A program made the position numbers and the translations under genes. From Bradyrhizobium canariense (GTDB taxonomy: Bacteria > Pseudomonadota > Alphaproteobacteria > Rhizobiales > Xanthobacteraceae): a stretch of DNA of 64,000 bases. The notes below the pieces were generated by a model that saw only the letters and a program-made list of their open reading frames with translations, was not told the origin of the DNA and made no database searches. The stretch covers positions 310,001-374,000 of the forward strand of contig NZ_JAFCKJ010000003.1 of the NCBI RefSeq assembly GCF_018130465.1, given 5' to 3'. Below, piece by piece: positions 1 to 7,688 of this stretch (its first letter is position 1; each line of letters starts with the position of its first letter).

Positions 1-1365
1 AGGCCCTGGTGCCGGTCCGGTCTGGCCCTTCTGGTCGCCTTCGCTGCTCTTGCGCTTGGCGCGGAACTCGCCGTCCTTGTCTTGTCCGTCCTTCTGGCCG
101 TCTTTGGCGCCATCCTTCTTCTGACCATCCGGCCCGCGCGAGCGCTTGCGCGGCGCGAGATCGGCCGAGGGGGTCTGGTCGTCGCGGCCGATGACCACCT
201 TGGAGCCGTCGGACAGATTGGCAAAGCCTGTGGTGACGACCTTGTCGGTCGCCGACAGGCCGCTGGCGATGACGGCGTCATGCTCGTTCTGCTGCGTCAC
301 CGTCACCGGCTTGGCCGAGACGACATTGTCCTCGCCGATGACATAGCTGAAGGTTCCGATCGGTCCGCGCTGCACGGCCGAGGTCGGCACCACCAGCGCT
401 TGCTTCAAGGTCTCGACCTTGAGACGGACATTGACGAACTGGCCCGGCCAGAGCTGGTAGTTGGTGTTGGGGAATTCGGCTTTGAGCTTGAGCGTGCCGG
501 TGGTCTGGTCGACCTGGTTGTCGATGCCGGTGAGCTTGCCGGTGTCGATCACGGTGAGGCCGTCATTGCCGAACACGTCGACCGCGAGCGTGCCCTTCGA
601 CGCGGCGGCGTTGACCCGCATGATCTGCTGCTGCGGCAGGCTGAACCACACCGCGATCGGCTGCAATTGCGTGATGACGACGAGGCCCGTGGTGTCGGAG
701 GCGTGGATGATGTTGCCCTGGTCGACCTGGCGCAGGCCGGCGCGGCCCGAGAGCGGCGCCACGATCTTGGTGTAGCTCAGCGTCGCCGCCGCATTGTCGA
801 TCGCGGCCTGGTCGGCCTTCACCAGGGCCTCGGTCTGCGCGACCAGCGCGCGCTGGGTGTCGGCCTGCTGCTTGGATCCGGCGTTGGACGCCGCGAGCTG
901 CTCGTAGCGTGTAAGGTCGATACGCTGGTTGGCGAGCTGGGCCTGATCCTGCGCCTTCTTGGCAACGGCCTGGTCATACGTCGCTTGATAGAGCGCCGGG
1001 TCGATCTCGCCGACCACGTCGCCCTTCTTGACGTCCTGTCCCTCGGTGAAATTGACCGCGATCAGCTTGCCGTCGACCTGCGAGCGCACGGTCACGGTGT
1101 TGAGCGCGCGGATCGCGCCGACGCCGTCGAGATAAACTGGAACGTCCTGGATGCGGGGCGTCGCCGCCAGCACCGGTACCGGCAGATCCGGCCGCTGATT
1201 GCGGCCGTTCGCCTGCTGCGGCTGCTGGTGCCAGGTGGTCCAGCCGTAGTAGCCGAGCCCGCCGAGGATCGCGAGCGTGATCAGGGTCATGACGAAGCCG
1301 CGCCCGCGCGACTTCTTCGCCGTTCCCTCCTTCGCGCCCTGCTTCGCATCCGGCTTAAAGAGCAT
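1..1365 (-). CDS. RND efflux membrane-fusion protein (MdtA/HlyD type), C-terminus beyond window
   Basis: Periplasmic adaptor that links an inner-membrane RND pump to an outer-membrane channel. The reverse strand from the ATG at 1365 reads MLFKPDAKQG, then an N-terminal membrane anchor (about residues 26-45), the barrel-sandwich part with VDGKLIAVNFTEGQDVKKGD, an alpha-helical hairpin rich in Q/A, and later beta-barrel segments (KLKAEFPNTNYQLWPGQFV). It ends in a charged Lys/Asp/Gly-rich tail that is still open at base 1, so the gene is partial. Its start overlaps the stop of the upstream outer-membrane gene by 11 nt, so the two are translationally coupled. The pump gene presumably follows to the left. 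Family call is firm; the exported substrate is unknown. Confidence 0.9.
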   Translation of the reverse strand, partial: MLFKPDAKQGAKEGTAKKSRGRGFVMTLITLAILGGLGYYGWTTWHQQPQQANGRNQRPDLPVPVLAATPRIQDVPVYLDGVGAIRALNTVTVRSQVDGKLIAVNFTEGQDVKKGDVVGEIDPALYQATYDQAVAKKAQDQAQLANQRIDLTRYEQLAASNAGSKQQADTQRALVAQTEALVKADQAAIDNAAATLSYTKIVAPLSGRAGLRQVDQGNIIHASDTTGLVVITQLQPIAVWFSLPQQQIMRVNAAASKGTLAVDVFGNDGLTVIDTGKLTGIDNQVDQTTGTLKLKAEFPNTNYQLWPGQFVNVRLKVETLKQALVVPTSAVQRGPIGTFSYVIGEDNVVSAKPVTVTQQNEHDAVIASGLSATDKVVTTGFANLSDGSKVVIGRDDQTPSADLAPRKRSRGPDGQKKDGAKDGQKDGQDKDGEFRAKRKSSEGDQKGQTGPAPGP

Positions 1366-2839
1366 TGACCGGTTTCTCCATCCTCGGCTCCCAGCCGCCG
1401 CCGAGCGCCTGATACAGGCTGACGATAGCAAGAAGGCGGGCAAGTTGCGCCTGTGACAGCGCGTCTTCCGCCTGGAACAGGGTCAGTTGGGTGTTGAGCA
1501 CGGTGACGATGTCGGCGGTGCCGGCGCGCAATTGCTGCTCGGAGAGATCGAAGGCGCGGCGCGAGGCGGTCAGGACATCACGCTGCAATTGCAGCTTGAT
1601 CGTGGTCTGCTTGATCGAGAACAGCGCATTGTCGACGTCGGCAAACGACTGGATGATGGTCTTGCGGTAGGTCTGGAGCAATTCGTCCTGCCGCGCCTTG
1701 GCAAATTCGAAATTGCCGAGGATCTTGCCGCCGTCGAAGATCGGCTGCGTCGCGCTGCCGACGAGCTGGAAGAAGGCCGCATGCGGCTGGAACAGCGAGA
1801 CCAGGGCCGAGCTCTGATAGCCGCCATTGCCCGTGAGCTGGATGGTCGGAAAGAACTGCGCGCGGGCATTGCCGACGTTCGCGGTCGCGGAGGCGAGCTG
1901 GGCCTCCTGCCGACGAATGTCGGGCCGCTGCGTCAGGAGCTCCGACGGAAGGCCGGGCGTCACGCGGGGAATCGCGATCCGGTTCAGCGAGCCGCCGAGC
2001 ACGCGCACGCTCTCCGGCGGCCGCGACACCAGGACTGCAAGTGCATTGACGTTCTGGTCGAGCGTCTGGCGCAGCGGCGGCACCAGCGCCTTCTGGTTTG
2101 CGAGCACGCTCTCCTGCTGGGCGACGTCGAGATCGGTGCCGGTGCCGGCCTTGCGTCGTTCCCTGACGGCATCGAGGATGCGCTGCGCGCTCGCGATGTT
2201 GCGCTGTGAGGTCCTGATGCGATCCTGTGAGGCCAGCACCTGGAAATACGCGTTGGCCACGCCCGCCAGCGTCGTCAGCGCAACGACGTCGCGATCGAAG
2301 CGGTTGGCGTTGGCCGTCTCTTCCGCCGTTTGCAAGGCGTCGCGGTTCTGACCCCAGAAATCGAGCTGGTAGCTCGCGCTCAGCGAAGCCTGATAGTTGA
2401 CGACCTCGCGGCCGCCATTGGTGAGCCCCGAGGCGGAGGAGCCGGAGGTGCGCGAATAGGCCTCCTGTCCAGTGCCGGAAAGGCTCGGCAGCAGTGCGGC
2501 ACCCGCCTGCCGCGCCTGGGCGTCGGCCTCGACGATGCGCGAAACGGCGGCGGCAATGTCGAGGTTGACGGTGTGCGCCTCTTCCATCAGCTGTGTCAGT
2601 TCCGCCGAGCGGAAGCTGCGCCACCAATCCAGCGACGGCGGCGTATCCGCCTTGCCCGCATATTTGTACTGCGTGGGAACGTCGAGCGCGGGGTCCGGAA
2701 GATCCTGCGTCAGCACGCAAGCGCCCGAGCCCGCGGCAAGGCCCAGCACCGCAAGCCACCGTGCCGCGCGCCGCGTCCGGGACGCGGAACCTAGAGACCG
2801 CCGCACGGCGATCGCAGGATCGTCCTGTGTCACATCCAC
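1355..2839 (-). CDS. RND efflux outer-membrane lipoprotein (NodT/OprM family)
   Basis: Outer-membrane channel of a tripartite efflux system, 494 aa, the normal length for the family. The N-terminus has a hydrophobic segment ending in GSGAC, a lipobox whose Cys would be lipidated. The body carries two OEP repeats; recognisable pieces are PSLDWWRSF near the start of the mature protein, YQLDFWGQNRDAL, LLTQRPDIRRQEAQL and FDGGKILGNFEFAKA. The start used is a GTG at 2839; another in-frame GTG lies at 2833 and the ribosome-binding site is not decisive. It is the first gene of the efflux operon, followed by the overlapping fusion protein. Confidence 0.92.
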   Translation of the reverse strand: MDVTQDDPAIAVRRSLGSASRTRRAARWLAVLGLAAGSGACVLTQDLPDPALDVPTQYKYAGKADTPPSLDWWRSFRSAELTQLMEEAHTVNLDIAAAVSRIVEADAQARQAGAALLPSLSGTGQEAYSRTSGSSASGLTNGGREVVNYQASLSASYQLDFWGQNRDALQTAEETANANRFDRDVVALTTLAGVANAYFQVLASQDRIRTSQRNIASAQRILDAVRERRKAGTGTDLDVAQQESVLANQKALVPPLRQTLDQNVNALAVLVSRPPESVRVLGGSLNRIAIPRVTPGLPSELLTQRPDIRRQEAQLASATANVGNARAQFFPTIQLTGNGGYQSSALVSLFQPHAAFFQLVGSATQPIFDGGKILGNFEFAKARQDELLQTYRKTIIQSFADVDNALFSIKQTTIKLQLQRDVLTASRRAFDLSEQQLRAGTADIVTVLNTQLTLFQAEDALSQAQLARLLAIVSLYQALGGGWEPRMEKPVNAL

Positions 2840-3579
2840 CCCCCGCCGGGCAGATCGAGCCGCCGCCGCGAAGCCGGATTAACCGATTCGCGGCAGGACA
2901 GTCGGGGGGCGTTGGACAACTCGTTCACAGCGGTGATGCTTTCTGAGGAACCGGAAAATCATACTAGCCGGGCGCGGAACAGCGGGACAGTCCCGCAGTT
3001 GCGAGATGGTCGCCAAAGCGCGACGATCCCAGGGCCAACAAAGTGCCAAAAATCACTGTCCTGCAGTGCTTTTTTGAATCTCGAAGCCGTTCCGGAGCGC
3101 ATTCAAGCTTACCAACATTTCATGTGATATTGCCGCCACACCAACGCCAGTGGCTTTAATCCGTCCGTACCGCTCGCGATCCGGCTTCAGCGCTGGTCTC
3201 GAAGCCGGGCCGGGCCAGTCCACGAGGTCGTCGATTGTCGAAAACGAATAGGCATTCGTCGTGCCGATATGTCTGCCGCCTTCTGCACGCTATCCACGCG
3301 CGTCGCTATCGACGCGTCCCGCCAAAGGCGATGAATTGTCGCGAGAGCGCTGACGACGGCCGTAATCTTCCATGTTCTGGCAGAGGCCGGCCATATCCTC
3401 CTACCGATATCCCGCGGCGTAGCACAGCAGCGGCATCGGCGATCTCTCCTCCCAAAACTTTCACTGCTTCCGGGCACTTCCGCCGGTTTCGCCGCAGCGC
3501 AAAAGCCTTCCCCTTTGGCCTCCCAAGCACTAGGTTCTGGCCAACCTGATCAACCCCTTTGCCAGTGATTTCCCCTGAC
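2840..3579. other. 740-bp intergenic region without a convincing gene
   Basis: Region between the divergent efflux operon and cysK. Only short open frames with non-coding composition are present on either strand, and none has a good ribosome-binding site or a recognisable domain. It must contain the promoters of both flanking genes, but no clear -35/-10 pair stood out. The sequence is visibly less GC-biased around 3050-3130 than the flanking genes. Confidence 0.5.
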
Positions 3580-4614
3580 ATGACCATCAAAAACGACGTT
3601 GTCGAAGCCATCGGCAACACCCCGCTGATCAAGCTCAAGCGCGCTTCCGAGCTGACCGGCTGCACCATCCTGGGCAAGGCCGAGTTCATGAATCCCGGTC
3701 AGTCGGTGAAGGATCGCGCCGGCAAGTGGATGATCCTGGAAGCCGAGAAGCGCGGCGAGCTCAAGCCCGGCGGTCTCGTGGTGGAAGCGACCGCCGGCAA
3801 CACCGGCATCGGGCTCGCGGTCGTCGCGAGCGCCCGCGGCTACCGCACGCTGATCGTGATCCCGGAGACGCAGAGCCAGGAGAAGAAGGATTTTCTGAAG
3901 CTGTGCGGCGCCGAGCTGCTGGAATCGCCGGCACTGCCCTATTCCAATCCGAACAACTACCAGCATGTCGGCCGCCGTCTTGCCGACGAACTGCGCAAGA
4001 CGGAGCCGAACGGCGTGCTGTTCGCCGACCAGTGGAACAACCTCGACAATGCGAAGGCGCATTACGAGTCCACAGGTCCTGAGATCTGGGACCAGACCGG
4101 CGGCAAGGTCGACGGCTTCGTCTGCTCGGTCGGCAGCGGCGGCACGCTGGCCGGCATCAGCCGCTTCCTGAAAGAGAAGAACAAGGACATCAGGATCGCC
4201 TGCGCCGATCCGCATGGCGCCGGCATGTATGAATATTTCAGAACGGGCGATGCCAAGGCGACGCCGGGCGGCTCGATCACCGAGGGCATCGGCCTCAACC
4301 GGGCGACCGCAATCGTCGAGAGCGCGAAGGTCGATGACGCCTATCTCGTTCCCGATGCCGAAGCGGTCACGGTGATCTACGAATTGCTCCAGCACGAAGG
4401 CCTCTGCCTCGGCGGCTCGACCGGCATCAACGTTGCCGGCGCGATGCGTCTCGCAAAGCAGCTCGGGCCCGGCAAGACGATCGTCACCGTGCTCTGCGAT
4501 TCCGGCAGCCGTTACCAGTCGAAGCTGTTCAACGCCGACTTCATGCGCGCCAAGAGCCTTCCGGTGCCGGAATGGCTGGAGAAGCGCAGCAACATCAAGC
4601 TGCCGTTCGTCTAG
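3580..4614 (+). CDS. cysK: Cysteine synthase A (O-acetylserine sulfhydrylase), PLP-dependent
   Basis: Makes L-cysteine from O-acetyl-L-serine and sulfide in the cytoplasm. The 344-aa protein has the fold-type II signature: NTPLIKLKR near the N-terminus, the PLP-binding Lys in NPGQSVKDRAGKW, the substrate loop EATAGNTGIGLA, and the phosphate-binding Gly-rich loop GSGGTLAGI. The ATG at 3580 (MTIKND) is preferred over a TTG 21 nt upstream, because family members begin close to this point. It is somewhat longer than the roughly 310-320 aa of typical CysK, with a C-terminal extension (VPEWLEKRSNIKLPFV). That extension is seen in a subgroup also annotated as cysteine synthase A, so some other beta-replacement activity cannot be excluded. 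Confidence 0.93.
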   Translation: MTIKNDVVEAIGNTPLIKLKRASELTGCTILGKAEFMNPGQSVKDRAGKWMILEAEKRGELKPGGLVVEATAGNTGIGLAVVASARGYRTLIVIPETQSQEKKDFLKLCGAELLESPALPYSNPNNYQHVGRRLADELRKTEPNGVLFADQWNNLDNAKAHYESTGPEIWDQTGGKVDGFVCSVGSGGTLAGISRFLKEKNKDIRIACADPHGAGMYEYFRTGDAKATPGGSITEGIGLNRATAIVESAKVDDAYLVPDAEAVTVIYELLQHEGLCLGGSTGINVAGAMRLAKQLGPGKTIVTVLCDSGSRYQSKLFNADFMRAKSLPVPEWLEKRSNIKLPFV

Positions 4615-4635
4615 AACGTTCTGGAAGCCGGCTGG

Positions 4636-5169
4636 CTAGCTCCAGGACGGCCGCGACGATCCCTGCGACACCCGCGCGAGGCGCTCGTTCGATAGCGAGG
4701 GCTTGATCTCGCGCGTGCGCGGCGCGAGGGGAGCGCCGTAGGAGCCTTCGCTGTCGCCGCCCGGCCAGAACATGAGCGCGAGCATCAGCGCGAGATTGAC
4801 GAGCGCGCCGACCGCCGTTGCCTGGTGCTCCTGCCCGATCGCCCAGGCCGGAAACCGGCCCGCGACGACATGGTCGACGATCATGAGCGCGAACCAGGCC
4901 GGCACCACGCAGACCGGATCCCAGCCGATGTCGCGGATGCGCATCGATTGCAGCGTGAAGGTCGCAACTCCGAAGAAGACGATCGCAGCGATGATCGCCC
5001 AGCTGCTGGTGAGGTCTTCCGGCCGGATCGCGCCGGGCGAGGTGTCGCGCAGCACGGCCATTGCGATTGCAAAGCAGATCGCCGTCATCACGATCGCAAG
5101 CGCGACCGTGGCGAGGAAGAAATGCAATCGCCCGAGCCGGGCGTTCAAGCCGAAGACGAAACCGAGCAT
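4636..5169 (-). CDS. DUF805 family inner-membrane protein
   Basis: 177-aa protein with about four hydrophobic membrane segments: residues about 15-40, 58-75, 88-105 and 120-140. The opening LGFVFGLNARLGRLHFFLAT and the later MRIRDIGWDPVCVVP are the usual landmarks of the DUF805 family, whose function is unknown. The C-terminal 40 residues are polar and probably cytoplasmic. It is convergent with cysK, 21 nt apart. No role can be inferred from its neighbours. Confidence 0.82.
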   Translation of the reverse strand: MLGFVFGLNARLGRLHFFLATVALAIVMTAICFAIAMAVLRDTSPGAIRPEDLTSSWAIIAAIVFFGVATFTLQSMRIRDIGWDPVCVVPAWFALMIVDHVVAGRFPAWAIGQEHQATAVGALVNLALMLALMFWPGGDSEGSYGAPLAPRTREIKPSLSNERLARVSQGSSRPSWS

Positions 5170-5304
5170 TGGCGCACCCTTTTGGCGCCATATGCACAGA
5201 GATAGCTTTCGGAGCCATGAACCGGCACGGGCGCGCGCCGGCGCATGGTTTCCGGACGGCTAAGCAGGCCTGCGCAATTCGAGACTTCGCCCCGGCCGGC
5301 AGGG

Positions 5305-7545
5305 TCAGGCGCCCTCGCCGCCCTTCGAAGCCGAGGCGCAATAGTCGCGCCAGAACCGGCGATAAGCCGCTTCGACCTCGCGCGTGTAGACTTCGACGTT
5401 GCCGGCGGGCGAAGCTGCGATCCGAGCCGGCAAGTCCGCGCGCAACTTCGCCAGATGGGCCGGCAGTGCCGCATATTTGCATGCGATCGCGGCATAGCCC
5501 TCGTCATTATCGGCGACCCAGTCGTCGAGACCGACCGCAGCCACGATCGACCCGCCGGCGCGCGACGATGCGCCGTTGCCGAGCTTGGCGACGACCGGAA
5601 CGCCCGCATAGAGCGATTCCCAGGTGCTCACGCCGCCGTTTTGCGGGAACGTGTCGAGCGATATGTCGACGTTCGCAAACGCCAGCAGATGCTCGTGACG
5701 CGGGGAGGAGCCCAGGCAGGTGACATTCTCTTCGGCAATGCCCTGTGCCACGAACCGCGCGACCAGGCTGTCGCGCAGCATGGGATCGTCAAGCAGGGTA
5801 TGCTTGACGATGATCTTCGACCCGGTCACCTCGCGCATCACTTTCGACCACACGCGGATGGCCTCGTCCGAGATCTTGTAGATGCGGTTGAACACGCCGA
5901 AGGTCACATAGCCGTTGCGGAGCATGGGAGGCTCCGATGCGGGCAGATCCAAAATGGGATCGATCGTGATCAGGCACGGCAGGTCGTAGACCTTTTCAGC
6001 CAGCAGATGGCGCGCCGATTGCGGAATGAAGACCGGATCCGCGAGCACATGGTCCATGGTCTGAAGGCCCGTGCCCGTGGCGTGACCAAACCCCGAGACT
6101 TGGATCGGAGCCGGCTTGCGTGCGAAGACATGGAGCCTGTTGCCGGTCGTGTGCCCGGACACGTCGATCAGGATATCGACCTTGTCGGCCTGAATGCGAT
6201 CGGCCAGTTCGTCGTCCGACATCTGCCAGGCATCGACCCAGACGTCCGCCGAGGACCTGAATGCGGCGGTCATCTCATCTCTCACCGGCGAGCACGAATA
6301 GCAGACGATCTCGAACCTGGCGTGATCATGGTGGCGCAGCACCGGCAACAGGGTGAACCCTGCCGAGTGATGCCAAAACTCGGCAGCAACATAGCCAACC
6401 ACGATCCGCCTGTCGGGATCGAGCTGCCGGGGGGCAAGAGTCCTTCGCGGCAACTTCGAGCCGATCGCGTCCCACCACTGTTTTCGTGCGGCCTGCTGAA
6501 CCGCGAAATCGGCGTCGGAGAGATAGTCGAGAAAGAAGATCTTCCGCCCGATCAAGGCGGCGTCCGGCACAATGGCCAGCGCCCCGTCAAGAAGCTCGAC
6601 CGCCGATGCGATCTCTCCCTGGTTTGCAAAACAAGCGCTCAGCAGCGCCATCCCGATCGCGGAGCGTGGATATTCCTCCAGCAACGTGGTGCAGGCCAGA
6701 ATCGCTTGCGCCGTGTTTCCCATGCCGAGCGAGACTTGTGCCTTTCCCTGCAAGGCCACCTCGAGCTTGGGCGAAAGCGCAAGGGCTGCGTCATAATCCG
6801 CCGCCGCCTGTTCCAACCTCGACGTCTCGAAATTGAGCCGTCCACGGTTCGCCAGGATTTTCGCCGAACCCGGCCTGATCGCGAGCGCTGCCTCGAGCGC
6901 GATTCTGGCCTCGTCGAAGTTCTTGAGCTCGATATTGACCAAACCTTTGCCGACGAGCGCCTCCACGTTTCGCGGCTGAAACAACAGTGCGCGCTCGAAG
7001 CTCTGTTTGGCGCGATCAAGCTGGCGCAGCGCAAGCTCCGCCAGGCCGCGATTGCAGAGCGCATCGGCATGATCCGGCTTCAGCCCGATCGCGCGATCGT
7101 ACATTTCGATAGCCTGCTCGACGCGGTCCAGGTGCAAAAAGGTATTGCCGAGGTTGGCCAAGGCCATCGGGAAGCTCGGCTTCAACGCGATGGCCCTCTC
7201 CAGGGACGTACGCGCGGCCTCATATTCCCCAAGTGCGAAATGCGTGGCTCCCAAATCGGAAAATGCCTGTGCCGAGCGAGGGTCGACCGTTACGGCATAC
7301 TTGAGTGCCTGTTTCGCTGCCTCGAACTGTCGGCTCGCGAATGCGCCCAAGCCAAGCAGGTGCAAGGCGCCGAAATGCTCCGGAAGTTCATTCAGGATCT
7401 GGCGGCAGAGCGCCTCGGTCTCCGCATACCGGCCCTGGCCATAGGCCGCATTCGCGGTCGAAATGGTCGCGTCCGCCTGCTTCTTCAATTTCTTCTGCAA
7501 TCGCGCATTCTGGAATGCGCGCGCGCCGGCGCCGCTGCTCTGCAA
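5305..7545 (-). CDS. TPR/SPINDLY-type O-linked glycosyltransferase, tandem copy 1
   Basis: Predicted cytoplasmic protein O-glycosyltransferase related to eukaryotic OGT and bacterial GT41 enzymes, 746 aa. Residues about 30-330 are tetratricopeptide repeats (for example AIALKPSFPMALANLGNTF). Residues about 370-730 form the two-lobed catalytic region, with GYVAAEFWHHSAG, DILIDVSGHTTGNR, GFGHATGTG, NGYVTFGVFNRIYKIS and DTFPQNGG, all matching the order of GT41 motifs. The start is a TTG at 7545, preceded by GGAGAG at proper spacing; the same arrangement is kept in both neighbouring paralogues. Sugar donor and target protein are unknown; surface or flagellar proteins are plausible from the family. 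Its catalytic half is almost the same as that of copy 3. Confidence 0.88.
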   Translation of the reverse strand: MQSSGAGARAFQNARLQKKLKKQADATISTANAAYGQGRYAETEALCRQILNELPEHFGALHLLGLGAFASRQFEAAKQALKYAVTVDPRSAQAFSDLGATHFALGEYEAARTSLERAIALKPSFPMALANLGNTFLHLDRVEQAIEMYDRAIGLKPDHADALCNRGLAELALRQLDRAKQSFERALLFQPRNVEALVGKGLVNIELKNFDEARIALEAALAIRPGSAKILANRGRLNFETSRLEQAAADYDAALALSPKLEVALQGKAQVSLGMGNTAQAILACTTLLEEYPRSAIGMALLSACFANQGEIASAVELLDGALAIVPDAALIGRKIFFLDYLSDADFAVQQAARKQWWDAIGSKLPRRTLAPRQLDPDRRIVVGYVAAEFWHHSAGFTLLPVLRHHDHARFEIVCYSCSPVRDEMTAAFRSSADVWVDAWQMSDDELADRIQADKVDILIDVSGHTTGNRLHVFARKPAPIQVSGFGHATGTGLQTMDHVLADPVFIPQSARHLLAEKVYDLPCLITIDPILDLPASEPPMLRNGYVTFGVFNRIYKISDEAIRVWSKVMREVTGSKIIVKHTLLDDPMLRDSLVARFVAQGIAEENVTCLGSSPRHEHLLAFANVDISLDTFPQNGGVSTWESLYAGVPVVAKLGNGASSRAGGSIVAAVGLDDWVADNDEGYAAIACKYAALPAHLAKLRADLPARIAASPAGNVEVYTREVEAAYRRFWRDYCASASKGGEGA

Positions 7546-7644
7546 GGTGTCTCTCCGGAAGGATGGTCCGGGGCGAGTCTAGCTGATTCGCAAGCGTGGC
7601 CGGCCGGCCAGTCAACCGGCCCGGCACGTCCGGGATGTCCCGGT

Positions 7645-7686
7645 GCTCAGCGCAGGATCCGGCTCAGGAACCGCTTCGTGCGGGCG
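7645..7686 (-). pseudogene. Remnant of the 3' end of an aapP-like gene
   Basis: About 42 bp that match the last codons of aapP (12395-12436) with only a handful of substitutions. Read on the reverse strand it encodes ARTKRFLSRILR and a TGA stop, against [12 protein letters not shown] and TGA in aapP. It abuts the stop codon of glycosyltransferase copy 2 (7689) and lies upstream of copy 1. The simplest reading is that it is a duplication scar: copy 1 once followed aapP directly, and copies 2 and 3 arose by tandem duplication with a breakpoint in the aapP tail. Confidence 0.75.
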
Positions 7687-7688
7687 GC

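Noticed and set aside
82-1368. Long forward open frame of 428 codons opposite the membrane-fusion protein
   Set aside because: Its translation is an antisense shadow rich in Arg/Asp/His/Leu with no domain. The reverse strand encodes an obvious HlyD-type protein.
3235-3549. Forward open frame of 104 codons upstream of cysK
   Set aside because: Mixed codon composition, no ribosome-binding site, no recognisable domain; treated as intergenic.
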